A stretch of DNA of 64,000 bases from Nostoc sp. 'Lobaria pulmonaria (5183) cyanobiont' (GCF_002949795.1 NZ_CP026692.1:5068545-5132544); one strand, 5' to 3'. Positions 1-9,320 are shown, counted from the stretch's first letter. Numbers and translations: made by a program. Notes: generated from the sequence alone by a model not told the origin.

Positions 1-404
1 ATAGCCGCACTACTAGCAGCAATTTCCACAACTAACTCTGGCGCACCTTCAATATAATCATCTTCACTCAGCCGCGTTTGACCTCCTGCTTCCGGTTCAA
101 TCAACAGAACAGCATCGGGTTGAGGTTCGTTATCTAAGTCTAAGCGGACGGTAGGTTCAACTCCCAACGCTACACCAGGAGTCGCAGCTTCGTAAGTACC
201 AAGCCATGTCAAAATCCAACCATGCGGTTGACCGTGACTTCGGAAACGCCCAGCAGCAGGCATAATATAGACAATCCCTTCGGTTAATTCAGCTTTTTTC
301 AGGTTATGGGTGGCATTATAGCGACGCTCAAATTCATACCGGGTGAGTTTTTCGCCATTTTCCAAAGGAGGAATTGTCCAAAGCTGGGAGGGGGTTTTCA
401 CCAT
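1..404 (-). CDS. Uma2 family endonuclease-like protein, 3' end outside window
   Basis: The complement of 404 to 3 is open for 134 codons from an ATG and runs off the left edge. The translation begins MVKTPSQLWTIPPLENGEKL and carries features of the Uma2 family (PD-(D/E)XK fold, abundant in cyanobacteria, function mostly unknown): an early LTRYEFERRY helix, the acidic EPQPDAVLLI segment and ELVVEIAASS, where the nuclease Asp and Glu normally lie. It reads away from chlB. A truncated relative with the same IPPLE-G-LTR-EFERRY opening sits at about 57.8-58.0 kb. The family call is confident; a cellular role cannot be read from sequence. Confidence 0.85.
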   Translation of the reverse strand, partial: MVKTPSQLWTIPPLENGEKLTRYEFERRYNATHNLKKAELTEGIVYIMPAAGRFRSHGQPHGWILTWLGTYEAATPGVALGVEPTVRLDLDNEPQPDAVLLIEPEAGGQTRLSEDDYIEGAPELVVEIAASSAA

Positions 405-942
405 AATTGTTGTACTGAAAATGAGCTTGTGTACATCTTAGCGAATTAGGTAAAAACGCAACCGACTAGGGAATGAGGGACTTCTGACCTCACTTCCATT
501 CCTCTCTCCTAAAAAGAGAGAGGCTTTGAATCTTACTCCCCAACGCTAGCAGGGAAGGGGCTGGGGGTTAGGTCTAATTTACCGGAACATTAAGATTTTT
601 TTACAAAAATAACAGCAATATTGTTTAAATTGATAGCTGCATCCCAAGCATTAAATAGGTTTCAGCTATATCGCCTCACCTAAAACCCGCAACAAACCTT
701 ATTTTTTTTCAGCCAGCAGGTTTGAGAAAATCAGAAACGATTTAATAATCAAGTACTTATAAGTAGATGGGCTGAATTCAAAGATAATACCTCTCTCCAA
801 ACCTCTCCCCTTCCCTGCTAAGGGCACGCTGGGCGATGCCTACGGCGGTAAACTACGCACCGAAGGGGTTGGTGGTAAGCTCTATCTTATATTTTTTACG
901 CCCACTTACTTAGTTATTTGAGTTTAAAAGGGAGACACAAAC
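405..942. other. Intergenic region upstream of chlB
   Basis: This region separates the divergent Uma2 gene and chlB. It holds no convincing gene. Visible items are C/T-rich runs typical of Nostoc spacers (around 500-560 and 790-830), a small dispersed-repeat-like segment at 832-871, and a GGGAG ribosome-binding site at 930-934, nine bases before the chlB ATG. The chlB promoter must lie here, but I could not pick a -10 element with confidence. Confidence 0.5.
832..871. repeat. Small dispersed repeat-like segment
   Basis: The stretch contains GCGATGCCTACGGCGG followed by CTACGCACC. A closely similar string recurs at 7271-7299, and shorter relatives (GCCTACGGCG, GGCTACGCCAACGC) occur near 29240 and 29575 and inside ispE. 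This matches the small dispersed repeats known from Nostoc genomes. Assignment to a named class would need a genome-wide count. Confidence 0.5.
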
Positions 943-2469
943 ATGAAATTGGCTTACTGGATGTATGCTGGTCCAGCCCACATCGGCACTCTGCGAATCG
1001 CTAGTTCTTTTAAAAATGTTCATGCGATCATGCACGCCCCCATTGGCGATGACTACTTTAACGTCATGCGCTCTATGCTATCGCGGGAGAGGAATTTTAC
1101 TCCGGTGACAACCAGTGTCGTCGATCGCAACGTTTTAGCACGCGGCTCCCAAGAGAAGGTGGTAGATAACATCGTCCGCAAGGATGCCGAGGAACACCCA
1201 GATTTGATTGTGTTAACTCCCACCTGCACCTCCAGCATTTTGCAAGAGGATTTGCACAACTTTGTCGAACGGGCGCAGTTGGAAGCGAAAGGAGATGTAA
1301 TGCTGGCGGATGTGAACCACTACCGCTACAACGAACTGCAAGCCGCCGATCGCACTTTGGATCAAATCGTCCAATACTACATTGAAAAAGCCCGGAAGCG
1401 CGGCGAATTGCCTGAGGGCAAAACAGCAAAGCCCTCAGTTAACATTATCGGTACTACTACCCTTGGTTTTCACAATAATCATGACTGCACCGAACTCAAA
1501 CGGCTGATGGCTGACTTGGGGATTGAGGTAAATACCTTAATTCCTGAAGGTGCTTCGGTGTATGACTTGAAAAAGATGTCCCAAGCCTGGTTTAACCTAG
1601 TACCTTACCGCGAACTCGGTTTGACCACAGCCCGTTACCTGGAAGAACAATTTGGCACACCCTATATAGACATTACCCCAATGGGTGTAGTGGAAACTGC
1701 CCGTTGTATTCGCAAGATTCAGCAGGTAATCAACGCTCAAGGTGCAGAAGTTGACTACGAAGACTTCATCAATGAGCAAACCCTGTATGTATCTCAGGCT
1801 GCTTGGTTCTCCCGTTCGATTGACTGTCAAAACTTGACTGGCAAAAAAGCTGTGGTCTTTGGTGACAATACCCACGCCGCCGCCATTACCAAGATTCTGG
1901 CGCGAGAAATGGGGATTCATGTTGTTTGGGCTGGAACCTACTGTAAATATGATGCAGACTGGTTCCGCGAACAGGTTAGCGAGTATTGCGATGAAGTGCT
2001 AATCTCCGAAGATCATGGTGCAATTGGGGATGCGATCGCTCGTGTTGAACCCTCTGCCATTTTCGGTACACAAATGGAACGCCACGTTGGTAAGCGCTTG
2101 GATATTCCTTGCGGCGTAATTGCTGCACCAATCCACGTCCAAAACTTCCCCATTGGTTACAAACCATTTATGGGTTATGAAGGGACGAATCAGATTACAG
2201 ATTTGATCTACAATTCCTTCACTTTGGGAATGGAAGATCACCTGTTAGAAATCTTTGGCGGTCATGATACCAAAGAAGTTATTACTAGAGGAATTTCTGC
2301 TGATTCTGATTTGAATTGGACAAAAGATGGTCAAGCAGAATTGAATAAGATTCCGGGATTTGTGCGTGGAAAAGTGAAGCGTAATACTGAGAAATTTGCG
2401 CGCGATCGCGGTTTCAAGGAAATCAATGCCGAGGTGTTATACGCTGCGAAGGAAGCTGTCGGGGCTTAG
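943..2469 (+). CDS. chlB: Light-independent protochlorophyllide reductase subunit B
   Basis: ChlB pairs with ChlN to form the nitrogenase-like NB protein. With the ATPase ChlL it reduces protochlorophyllide to chlorophyllide in the dark. The 508-residue product has the family's usual length and the opening [20 protein letters not shown]. The segment [10 protein letters not shown] places Asp36 where BchB/ChlB supplies the unusual aspartate ligand to the 4Fe-4S cluster. Further family blocks are [23 protein letters not shown], and a C-terminal [20 protein letters not shown] with a post-barrel tail. The start is supported by GGGAG nine bases upstream. chlN and chlL are not in the window. Identification is very secure. 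Confidence 0.98.
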   Translation: MKLAYWMYAGPAHIGTLRIASSFKNVHAIMHAPIGDDYFNVMRSMLSRERNFTPVTTSVVDRNVLARGSQEKVVDNIVRKDAEEHPDLIVLTPTCTSSILQEDLHNFVERAQLEAKGDVMLADVNHYRYNELQAADRTLDQIVQYYIEKARKRGELPEGKTAKPSVNIIGTTTLGFHNNHDCTELKRLMADLGIEVNTLIPEGASVYDLKKMSQAWFNLVPYRELGLTTARYLEEQFGTPYIDITPMGVVETARCIRKIQQVINAQGAEVDYEDFINEQTLYVSQAAWFSRSIDCQNLTGKKAVVFGDNTHAAAITKILAREMGIHVVWAGTYCKYDADWFREQVSEYCDEVLISEDHGAIGDAIARVEPSAIFGTQMERHVGKRLDIPCGVIAAPIHVQNFPIGYKPFMGYEGTNQITDLIYNSFTLGMEDHLLEIFGGHDTKEVITRGISADSDLNWTKDGQAELNKIPGFVRGKVKRNTEKFARDRGFKEINAEVLYAAKEAVGA

Positions 2470-2488
2470 TTTCAGAGCTTAACAATAT

Positions 2489-2517
2489 CAGCAGTCAGCC
2501 CTGGAAGTTGACTGCTG
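2489..2517 (+). terminator. Hairpin after chlB
   Basis: A 9-bp perfect inverted repeat, CAGCAGTCA and TGACTGCTG, with an 11-base loop lies 20 bases after the chlB stop. There is no strong T tract after it, so it may be a weak terminator or an mRNA-stabilising 3' hairpin. Confidence 0.45.
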
Positions 2518-3150
2518 AATTCTTATGTGAGTAGAGCCAGGAAACTACCTGGTCTTTTTATTTAGTGTTTTAGACCAAGAAGAAAGTTTGCCTACAGTAT
2601 TGGAGAGAATATTGGACTTACTTCCACATAGAAGCGTGACTGGCAAGTATCCTAAATCTTCGGTTTGCCGCATAGTACATTGGGTTGAAAGCAGATTAAT
2701 CAGTTCTGGAAAATTCCGTTTAGTACGAAGTTCAAAAAGAAGCCTAAATTTATCTTGGATTTAGTCAGCCCTCCACCATACCACAAAACTTTTTTGCAAG
2801 AGGTCTAATGGACGTTGCTTGTCTCTACATGGGATCTGATGCAAGTTGAAATTATATTAATGATTATCGAAAAAGGCAGGAGGTAGTCTTGGTGGAGGCA
2901 TTTATCTTGAATCCAAATGCTCAGAACTAACTTTATATAAGAGCATAGTTGTTGGGGAGCTTGCGGTTTAAGACTCCCATCCTACAAGTGAGGCTTATAT
3001 GGACATTTACGCGATCACCATCACTACGTTCGTGGAGCGTTTGGAAGACAAGATAGGCGTTACAGTGAGTCTAGCGGTATAGAAGGACTTCAAATATTTA
3101 TAATGAGTTTTTGAGAAAAAGCTAAAAACTAGACTAGGCAAGAAATACAG
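2518..3150. other. Spacer between chlB and rsmA with no supported gene
   Basis: About 630 bases without a recognisable gene. Frame 2531-2764 is open for 77 codons on the plus strand but has no ATG or GTG with a ribosome site. Its translation (a piece reads ERILDLLPHRSVTGKYPKSS) resembles no family I know and could be a gene relic. The stretch around 3030-3080 has dispersed-repeat character (GTTCGTGGAGCGTTTGGAAG). The rsmA promoter is presumably near the right end. Confidence 0.4.
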
Positions 3151-3993
3151 ATGATCCGACCGCGTAAGGTTTTTGCTCAACATTGGCTCAAAAGTGAAAA
3201 GGCACTCGACGCAATTATTAAAGCAGCAGAGTGTACAGAAAGCGATCGCTCCCTCAAAGGCGATCGCGTCCTGGAAATTGGGCCTGGAACTGGCATTCTA
3301 ACTCGTCGTTTATTACCCTTAGTGCAATCTCTGGTTGCGGTTGAAATAGACCGCGACTTATGCCAAGTGTTGTCAAAGCAGCTTGGTAAGACTGAAAATT
3401 TTTTACTGCTGCAAGGCGATTTTCTCACTCTAGATTTACCATCTTATCTGGCAGCCTTTCCCAATTTTCAACAGCCAAATAAGGTAGTAGCCAATATTCC
3501 CTACAACATTACAGGGCCAATCATTGAGAAACTACTCGGTACGATCGCTAACCCTAACCCCGAACCATTTGACTCAATAGTGTTGCTGGTACAAAAAGAA
3601 GTGGCAGAAAGGTTATATGCTAAACCAGGATCGAAAGCCTTTGGGGCGTTGAGTGTGCGGGTACAGTATTTGGCTGAGTGTGAGTTAATCTGCACAGTCC
3701 CAGCGGCCGCATTCCATCCACCGCCAAAAGTCGATTCAGCAGTAGTGCGATTGCGCCACCGAAAAATAGAGATACCAGCACTTAATCCCCGACAGTTAGA
3801 AAATTTCTTAAAGTTGGGGTTTGGTGCCAAACGCAAAATGTTACGAAATAATTTGCAATCAGTTATAGAACGCGATCGCTTGAGCCACTTACTGGAACAA
3901 TTAAAAATAAATCCCCAAGCCAGAGCTGAAGACCTCAGCCTTCAGCAATGGGTAATTCTAGCAAATCAATTGGGAGTGGGGAGTAGGGAGTAA
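3151..3993 (+). CDS. rsmA: 16S rRNA dimethyladenosine transferase
   Basis: RsmA (KsgA) uses S-adenosylmethionine to dimethylate two adjacent adenines in the 3' terminal helix of 16S rRNA during 30S maturation. At 280 residues it is the normal size. The SAM-binding loop is LEIGPGTGILTRRL, the acidic end of strand 2 is AVEIDRDL, and the catalytic motif IV is VVANIPYNITGP. The C-terminal FGAKRKMLRNNL segment is the family's rRNA-binding region. The last residues (GVGSRE) and stop codon are written by a GGGAGTA-type heptanucleotide repeat running through the gene end, so the tail is probably not conserved. It sits 105 bases before ispE, a common cyanobacterial neighbour. Confidence 0.97.
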   Translation: MIRPRKVFAQHWLKSEKALDAIIKAAECTESDRSLKGDRVLEIGPGTGILTRRLLPLVQSLVAVEIDRDLCQVLSKQLGKTENFLLLQGDFLTLDLPSYLAAFPNFQQPNKVVANIPYNITGPIIEKLLGTIANPNPEPFDSIVLLVQKEVAERLYAKPGSKAFGALSVRVQYLAECELICTVPAAAFHPPPKVDSAVVRLRHRKIEIPALNPRQLENFLKLGFGAKRKMLRNNLQSVIERDRLSHLLEQLKINPQARAEDLSLQQWVILANQLGVGSRE

Positions 3994-4062
3994 GGAACAA
4001 GGCAGATTTTTTTCCATTCCCCATACTTCATTCCCCATTCTCCATTCCCCATTACCCCTTAT
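3970..4062. repeat. Heptanucleotide-type tandem repeats across the rsmA 3' end
   Basis: From about 3970 to 3997 the sequence steps through GGGAGTG, GGGAGTA and GGGAGTA-like units that include the rsmA stop codon. From about 4013 to 4062 degenerate CCCCATT units (TTCCCCAT, CATTCTC, CATTCCC, CATTACC) follow on the same strand. Such short tandemly repeated repetitive sequences are characteristic of heterocystous cyanobacterial spacers. Confidence 0.7.
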
Positions 4063-4098
4063 CCCCAGAGGGGGCCCCACCTTCCCCACTTCCAGAAA

Positions 4099-5073
4099 AT
4101 GCGTTCTTACAGCCTAATTGCCCCTGCTAAAATCAACTTGTATCTGGAAATTATTGGCGATGCCTCCAACGGGCTACGCCAACGCCCTGATGGCTATCAC
4201 GAATTAGCCATGATACTTCAAAGTATCGGACTTGCAGACCAAATTGATGTGCGTTCCATTAGTACTGATACCATTAGGGTTCACTGCAACCACCCACAAG
4301 TACCGACAGATAAAAGTAATCTGGCATACCGAGCAGCAGAATTAATGGTGAAGCAATTTCCCGAAGCTTTTGCTAAATATGGAGGCGTGGAAGTTACCAT
4401 CAACAAGCAGATTCCTGTCGCTGCTGGGTTGGCTGGGGGTTCGACGAATGCAGCAGCTGTTTTGGTGGGGATAGATTTACTGTGGAAGTTGGGATTAACT
4501 CAGTCAGAATTAGAGGAGTTAGGAGGTACACTCGGTTCAGATGTACCATTTTGTGTGGCAGGTGGAACTGCGATCGCAACAGGTAGAGGTGAGCAACTTT
4601 TTCCGCTGCCAAGTTTGGATAGTATCTATATAGTGTTAGCAAAATACCGCAGTTTGGAAGTTTCCACCGCTTGGGCATACAAAACCTATCGACAACAGTT
4701 TGGTCATTCTTATATTAGAGATAGCGACAACTTGACAGCGCGTGCTAATGCAGTTCATTCAGAAGCAATAGTAAAAGCTGTCCTAGATAAAGATGCGGGA
4801 GAAATTGCCCGAAAACTGCACAATGATTTAGAACGAGTTGTATTGCCAGACTATCCCCAAGTCTTGCAGTTGCGAGAAGTGTTTGCAAATCAAGAAGGTG
4901 TTTTAGGAACAATGATGTCTGGTTCTGGCCCAACAGTATTTGCTCTTTTTGAGTCTCAACAGCAGGCAGAACAAGTGAAGTTACAAGTTAAAGAAGCAAT
5001 TCTTGATGAAGACTTAGAATTGTTTGTGACTCGGACAATTACACATGGTATTCAGGTGGCATCTTCAATTTAA
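4099..5073 (+). CDS. ispE: 4-diphosphocytidyl-2-C-methyl-D-erythritol kinase
   Basis: IspE phosphorylates CDP-methylerythritol in the MEP isoprenoid pathway, which supplies carotenoids, phytol and quinone tails. GHMP-kinase motifs are present: the opening APAKINLYLEIIGD, the ATP loop PVAAGLAGGSTNAAA, the LGSDVPFCVAGGTA segment, and C-terminal MMSGSGPTVFALF. The 324-residue length is slightly above usual. The excess includes a 7-residue insert ASNGLRQ (residues 22-28, bases 4162-4182) between GD and RPDGYHEL, a motif normally continuous. The insert looks like a dispersed repeat dropped into the gene in frame. A DUF3082 gene follows, as often in cyanobacteria. Confidence 0.97.
   Translation: MRSYSLIAPAKINLYLEIIGDASNGLRQRPDGYHELAMILQSIGLADQIDVRSISTDTIRVHCNHPQVPTDKSNLAYRAAELMVKQFPEAFAKYGGVEVTINKQIPVAAGLAGGSTNAAAVLVGIDLLWKLGLTQSELEELGGTLGSDVPFCVAGGTAIATGRGEQLFPLPSLDSIYIVLAKYRSLEVSTAWAYKTYRQQFGHSYIRDSDNLTARANAVHSEAIVKAVLDKDAGEIARKLHNDLERVVLPDYPQVLQLREVFANQEGVLGTMMSGSGPTVFALFESQQQAEQVKLQVKEAILDEDLELFVTRTITHGIQVASSI
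4162..4182 (+). repeat. 21-bp repeat insertion inside ispE
   Basis: Removing GCCTCCAACGGGCTACGCCAA joins GGCGAT to CGCC, restoring both the standard GDRPDGYHEL peptide and an extended HIP1 site (GGCGATCGCC). The inserted string shares GGCTACGCCAACGC with 29572-29585 and resembles other small dispersed repeats in the window. The 21-bp length keeps the frame. Confidence 0.65.
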
Positions 5074-5244
5074 ATAAATCTTTATTGTTAAATCGAGTAT
5101 AAGAAATAAGCTGATAAGTTTTTTAGTTCCATAGTTCAAATCGCTAGTAAAGAGGCAGAGATGCAATTTGAATGATAATTAGCTGAGGATAATAATTATT
5201 CCTAATGCTCCAATCCAAAATATAACATCTAAAATCTAAATATT

Positions 5245-5574
5245 ATGAATGACCAAAATCTAACGCCGCAAACAGATGCTAAAGAACAGGTGACAGCTAG
5301 TCCGTTACGCTGTTTTACTGGGGCGGTGATTTCTGGAGGGATGGGATTTGCAGCGTATTCGCTGATGATTGCGATCGCAACAAATTTTGCTAGTAAACCG
5401 ATCCATTCAATCAATCCATTGGTGGTGAAGATTTCTTCTGCTGTCCGCACTCTGGTTGTTGGTGTAGTTGCTTTGGGTAGCGGGATTTTTGCTATAGTGG
5501 CAATTGGTTTGTTGGCTTTGGGAGTGCAATTATTAGTGCAGCAATTAACGAAGCAAAAAAGTAGTGAAAACTAG
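5245..5574 (+). CDS. DUF3082 domain small membrane protein
   Basis: A 109-residue protein with a short hydrophilic head (about 25 residues) and two hydrophobic spans: roughly residues 28-50 (AVISGGMGFAAYSLMIAIAT) and 75-102 (LVVGVVALGSGIFAIVAIGL). This matches the DUF3082 family, which is almost confined to cyanobacteria and plastids and often follows ispE. Its function is unknown. The ATG at 5245 lies 171 bases after the ispE stop, so the two may or may not be cotranscribed. I see no catalytic motif. Confidence 0.85.
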   Translation: MNDQNLTPQTDAKEQVTASPLRCFTGAVISGGMGFAAYSLMIAIATNFASKPIHSINPLVVKISSAVRTLVVGVVALGSGIFAIVAIGLLALGVQLLVQQLTKQKSSEN

Positions 5575-5970
5575 TAATTTGCTTTTAATCAGTAACCTAA
5601 AGCACAAGTTTTTCTAAAACAGCACGATTTACCCATACTGTGCAAGGAGTTGATTTTATTCTTGCCAAATTTATTTAACACGAGCAGCAAGTGCAGATGC
5701 AATGCTACTGGTTGCAGCAATTCTCTGGTCTACTGCATTCCTACTTGTTTAGTCAAGCTTTTTGGGATTGACGTAGACACAAACCCGCTTGTCGTCAGAC
5801 ATCGCTCCTTGAATAGCAGATGTTGTAATTTTGAAATGTAGTATAAAATTTGACTTTAATAGGTTTCAAGTTGACACTTTATAGACTGGCTCAATATTCA
5901 CGAATTTATGCGGAATTGATACCATCGATACTGAAATTGATAACAGTAACATCATTTATAAGCAAAATTT
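5575..5970. other. AT-rich spacer with no supported gene
   Basis: About 400 bases between the DUF3082 gene and the lipoprotein gene. Short open frames exist on the plus strand (for example from 5650 and 5850), but they lack ribosome sites and have Cys/Asn/Ser-rich compositions unlike real proteins. Near 5690-5750 another frame reads TRAASADAMLLVAAILWSTA before a stop, which could be a trace of a lost membrane protein. Confidence 0.4.
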
Positions 5971-6576
5971 ATGAACACAATCAAGAGATATTGTTTACCG
6001 CTTATTTTTATGACAATGGTTGTAAGCCTTGGTAGTTGTAGTTCTAAGCCCACCGCGAGTAATATTGACAGCGCAACGTCATATCCTACCACAGCACCAA
6101 CGAATAACGTATCTTCTCAAACTCCCAGCCAAATTCCTAGCGTAGCTCAGTTAAGAGAAAAATCTCCTAATCAAGAATCTCCTAAGGAAAATACGCCTTC
6201 TCCATCAACTTCTAAAGTCGCTATTAGCAAAACTACTAGCGTAACGCTATACACAAGTGATACTCAATGTCAAAAACTAATTCCAGAAAAGGTTTCAGTG
6301 CCAGCCGATGAACCAGTGACAAATGTCGTGAGTAAAATCTTAGAAAAACGAGATACAAGCGACTTTAGCTTGTCTGGGTATCGTGTCAACATCAAAAATG
6401 GCATTGCTACAGTTGATTTACGCATATCTCCTGAGTCAAAGCGGCAAATAACTTCTCTTTCTAGTTGTGAACAGTTTGCTCTGTTTGGCAGTCTCCGCAA
6501 AACCTTAACGAGTAATGCTCAATGGAATATTAAAGAGGTTCGCTTCACGGAGCGAGGCGAGGACATTGTTCTTTAG
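5971..6576 (+). CDS. GerMN-domain lipoprotein
   Basis: A 201-residue exported lipoprotein. The N terminus MNTIKRYCLPLIFMTMVV is a signal peptide followed by the lipobox LGSC, with Cys24 the expected lipidated residue. A Ser/Thr/Pro-rich linker (about residues 25-90) leads to a GerMN-type domain (about 90-200). It opens VTLYTSDTQC and contains VPADEPVTNVVSKIL, the NIKNGIATVDLRIS strand pair and a closing VKEVRFTERG-like end (here IKEVRFTERG). GerMN domains occur in spore germination and other envelope proteins and are thought to be non-catalytic. An envelope role is likely but unspecified. The gene stands alone, 170 bases before tRNA-Gly. Confidence 0.85.
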   Translation: MNTIKRYCLPLIFMTMVVSLGSCSSKPTASNIDSATSYPTTAPTNNVSSQTPSQIPSVAQLREKSPNQESPKENTPSPSTSKVAISKTTSVTLYTSDTQCQKLIPEKVSVPADEPVTNVVSKILEKRDTSDFSLSGYRVNIKNGIATVDLRISPESKRQITSLSSCEQFALFGSLRKTLTSNAQWNIKEVRFTERGEDIVL

Positions 6577-6746
6577 TTAAATATTGTAGTAAGTGCTGTC
6601 ATCAGCTAGCTAAAAAATTTCCTAATCTGAACAGGCAGAGGATTCATGCATCAGCAGTTGTCAAAATGGTGTACGTTCTAGCCAATTGAAAACAACTGTA
6701 AATAGTGGTATGCTTAATTTTAGCCATAAGTCTATGGTAGCAATTC

Positions 6747-6818
6747 GCGGGTGTAATTCAGTGGTAGAATGTCACCTTCCCATGGTGAACGTCGTGGGTT
6801 CGAGTCCCATCGCCCGCT
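6747..6818 (+). tRNA. tRNA-Gly (anticodon CCC)
   Basis: A 72-base cloverleaf. The acceptor GCGGGTG pairs with CGCCCGC (one G-U). The D arm has AGTGGTA, the anticodon stem is TCACC/GGTGA around loop TTCCCAT giving CCC, and the T arm is GTGGG-TTCGAGT-CCCAT. The discriminator is T at 6818. No CCA is encoded. Confidence 0.96.
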
Positions 6819-6922
6819 TGAAAATTTGTACATTCGCTAATTAAATGTCGCGACTCGCAAATTAGTGTTGTTTTTGGCAAATTAGTAAAGATGCAGTTGA
6901 TTAGTACCTCTTGCAAAAAAGC

Positions 6923-7212
6923 AGGACTTACGCAACTGTCACAAGCAATGGCGCGGTTACACCGCGCCGTGCGCCAAACAACTAGGCGATAAACATGGGA
7001 ACATTCGGACGTTTTAGTTGCTGAACTAAATAATTTGATAGCAATCCATGCTTAATTTGATAGATTGTTTGACCTGTTTTATAAGCTAAATCTTTAAGCC
7101 TAAGCCAGACTAAAATAGCGCAAGCAATATGATTTCTTTGAATACGACCCTTACGAGATTGACATGATTCAATGCCAGTCAATTGTTTTAATTCAAAGGT
7201 GTTACTCCTCAA
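6923..7212 (-). mobile_element. Insertion-sequence remnant with truncated transposase
   Basis: A 76-codon frame at 6982-7212 (minus strand) resembles the C-terminal end of a DDE transposase common in Nostoc: basic GRIQRNHIACAILVWLRLK, then YQIKHGLLSNYLVQQLKRP. The catalytic N-terminal two thirds are absent. The left boundary has AGGACTTACGCAACTG at 6923-6938, which looks like the terminal inverted repeat of cyanobacterial IS elements. No matching right end is evident, so this is a decayed, immobile 3' fragment. It lies just after tRNA-Gly. The exact IS family is uncertain. Confidence 0.75.
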
Positions 7213-7270
7213 CCTTCCATCGAACCCTATAGCTACTTTTAGTTATTTTTCTTACATTGCTTAAAAAGTA

Positions 7271-7299
7271 ATGCCTACGGCGGACTGCGGCTACGCACC
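7271..7299. repeat. Small dispersed repeat-like segment, second copy
   Basis: ATGCCTACGGCGG followed by GGCTACGCACC closely matches the segment at 832-871. It lies between the IS remnant and the 3' end of the next gene. The two copies differ mainly in the few bases between the conserved halves. Confidence 0.5.
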
Positions 7300-7476
7300 T
7301 CTATCTATTACAAAAGCTTAGTGCGATCGCTTGTATTTTTCTCGCAATTGCGGCAATTAATCAGAACTGTTCACACCAATAAATTTAATAATGTTAGTTC
7401 GGTTTTGTAACAAGACTGAAAAGCAAGAAGCTTTTCAGTCCGTAAGAATTTGTTGCACAACTGCGGTAAGTGGGGC

Positions 7477-8292
7477 TTAATTTAGTTTTTGTTTTTGGAT
7501 TTGTTCCCATTCCCCTTGCATAGTTTGTAATGCCTTCAAGGTGCGATTTAAACGATCTTTCTTTAACTCAGGAGTTTCTTTTTGGAATAAACTCGGAGAA
7601 TTTATTACTTTATGTAGTTCAGATTGAGTGAAATGCAAGCGATCGCTCAAACAGAGTTCAAAGATTTCACCATTACCACTACTCACATTTTCTACTAATT
7701 GACAATATATATAGTCTTTAGAACTGATTTGACCATTGAGGGCGGTATTAACAATTTCCTCGATTAACTTGTGGTAGCAGTCAGATAAGGAATCAGACAG
7801 TGCGGCTGGCGTAGGTTCTGCTGCTAGATTATTTGTTTCAAAAGTAGAGGGATCGGATATTTCTTCTTTAGTTGGCGTTACAAAAGTTTCCTCACAACTA
7901 GGGGATTCTTCTTTAGTTGGTGTTGGTAAAGTTTTCCGAGAATTTGTAGGTGAAGAATTTGCTTGGGAATTAGATAAGTAATAATCTGCTAAAGAGCCGC
8001 AGAGAAACTCTTCACGAAAGCGGTTTATTTTGGCACGTGACTGGATTTTGCGGTAACGACGTTTCTGATACCATAAACCAGAAATGAGTAAGCCTGCGAT
8101 GGCTCCTATGCCAACTCCTGCCATAGCAACTTTAGCATCTTCTAAAGCTTGATTTTGTTGCCCAGATTTGACAGTCGCATTGGAAGATGCACTTTGAGCA
8201 ATAGCATAGTGACTCGCTGAACTTAGCTGCACGCTAGTAACGATCGCCGCAGTCGACAGCATTAATCTAAATATTAACTTTGATTTCCACAT
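7477..8292 (-). CDS. Unknown secreted or membrane-anchored protein
   Basis: I do not recognise this gene. From the ATG at 8292 it encodes 271 residues. Residues 1-33 (MWKSKLIFRLMLSTAAIV...ASHYAIAQS) look like a Sec signal peptide. A second hydrophobic span at about 53-72 (VAMAGVGIGAIAGLLISGLW) is followed by basic YQKRRYRKIQSRAK, suggesting a single-pass anchor with a cytoplasmic tail. A Thr/Ser/Pro/Glu-rich linker containing repeated PTKEES/PTKEEIS leads to a hydrophilic helical C terminus. An upstream TTG (8346) would add 18 residues ahead of the signal peptide and is less likely. It reads away from the replication-protein gene. Confidence 0.65.
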   Translation of the reverse strand: MWKSKLIFRLMLSTAAIVTSVQLSSASHYAIAQSASSNATVKSGQQNQALEDAKVAMAGVGIGAIAGLLISGLWYQKRRYRKIQSRAKINRFREEFLCGSLADYYLSNSQANSSPTNSRKTLPTPTKEESPSCEETFVTPTKEEISDPSTFETNNLAAEPTPAALSDSLSDCYHKLIEEIVNTALNGQISSKDYIYCQLVENVSSGNGEIFELCLSDRLHFTQSELHKVINSPSLFQKETPELKKDRLNRTLKALQTMQGEWEQIQKQKLN

Positions 8293-9320
8293 AATGTTAC
8301 AGTTTAAAAATATGTTGTCATTTCTGGAGACTAATTGCCTCCCCAAAGAGTGAATAGTTAATAATCAAACTAATTAGATCCCTCTTTTACTAAAGAAGTT
8401 CCACTCTACTTATATAAAAAATAAACTTTCTCAACAGTAGTTTGCGGAAGATGTTCTTATTTTTTAACATTATTTGTGCGTCTAGGAATTTTGACAAAGC
8501 CATATATTAATACCATTTCTCAAAGTATCTGTATGAGGTATTTCGTCAAATGGTGATGACTTATAGCGATCGCATAATCAAGCAGCATTGAGTTCAGTAG
8601 GCAATAGTCGAAGATGTGCGATCGCCACGAGGCTCTTTATTAGTATTACATATTACTAAGCATCATGTTTATAATGACATGAAATTGTTAGTGCAAAAGC
8701 AGAAGTTGGCATGGATGTGATCAGTGCGTCATCGATTTAATTTCTCTGTATGCAGTTTTGTTTATAGAATAGGTGCTATTTATAAAGCAGATTGAACTCA
8801 TTTGGAAAGTTGTTATTTATTTTACCTCCAATCAGCTTTTGGAGTTACCGTGCTACTTGAGTAAAAGTGTTACGTCAAGGTATCTGTACTAGCTGCGATC
8901 GCCAAGAGAAGTTAACACTCAAAGCTATCTCCAACCTTTAGAGCGAGGTTAAAGGATTCTGTAGTGTGAGCGTTTTTGTATTTCACATCTCACAGATGAA
9001 GTGTGGTACAGGTGGAGGCTCAGTGTTAAGGCTTTGTTGAACTTGATGAATATATTACCTCATAGCGATACATGCAGCGATCGCATTCCTTAACGCAGAA
9101 ATTTACTGATAAATAAAAATTAAAAGCGAACAAATATCACAATACAAAATTATTACTTCGGGAATTTAATAGACAGAATAACCCACTACAGCTTTAACCG
9201 ATGTGTCTCCAGCAGCGAAGTAATAAAAGCATCATAAAAGCCTCGCAATTTCGCGTATAAAAAAAAAGCAGATGCATGTTACTGTTTTAATTTCATTGTC
9301 TTCCCTTCGGGACTTTCGCC
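8293..9320. other. Long gene-free leader before the CyRepA1 gene
   Basis: Over 1 kb without a supported gene, between divergent genes. It is AT-rich and contains several GCGATCGC-core sites (near 8568, 8618, 8896 and 9078). Its right end carries two inverted repeats (9152-9224 and 9268-9330) close to the replication gene start. In a plasmid context such a stretch would be where an origin or copy-control sequence might lie. I see no clear array of directly repeated iterons. Confidence 0.4.
9152..9224. promoter_or_regulatory. Inverted repeat upstream of the CyRepA1 gene
   Basis: Nine-base arms ATTACTTCG (9152-9160) and CGAAGTAAT (9216-9224) are perfect inverted repeats with a 55-base spacer, about 100 bases before the start codon. 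They could be two half-sites for a dimeric regulator or the base of an RNA structure. Function is inferred from position only. Confidence 0.4.

Noticed and set aside
1053-2241. Minus-strand frames inside chlB
   Set aside because: Antisense shadows of a strongly conserved coding gene.
5650-6035. Two short plus-strand frames before the GerMN lipoprotein gene
   Set aside because: Cys/Asn/Ser-rich compositions, no ribosome sites, and the second overlaps the lipoprotein start.
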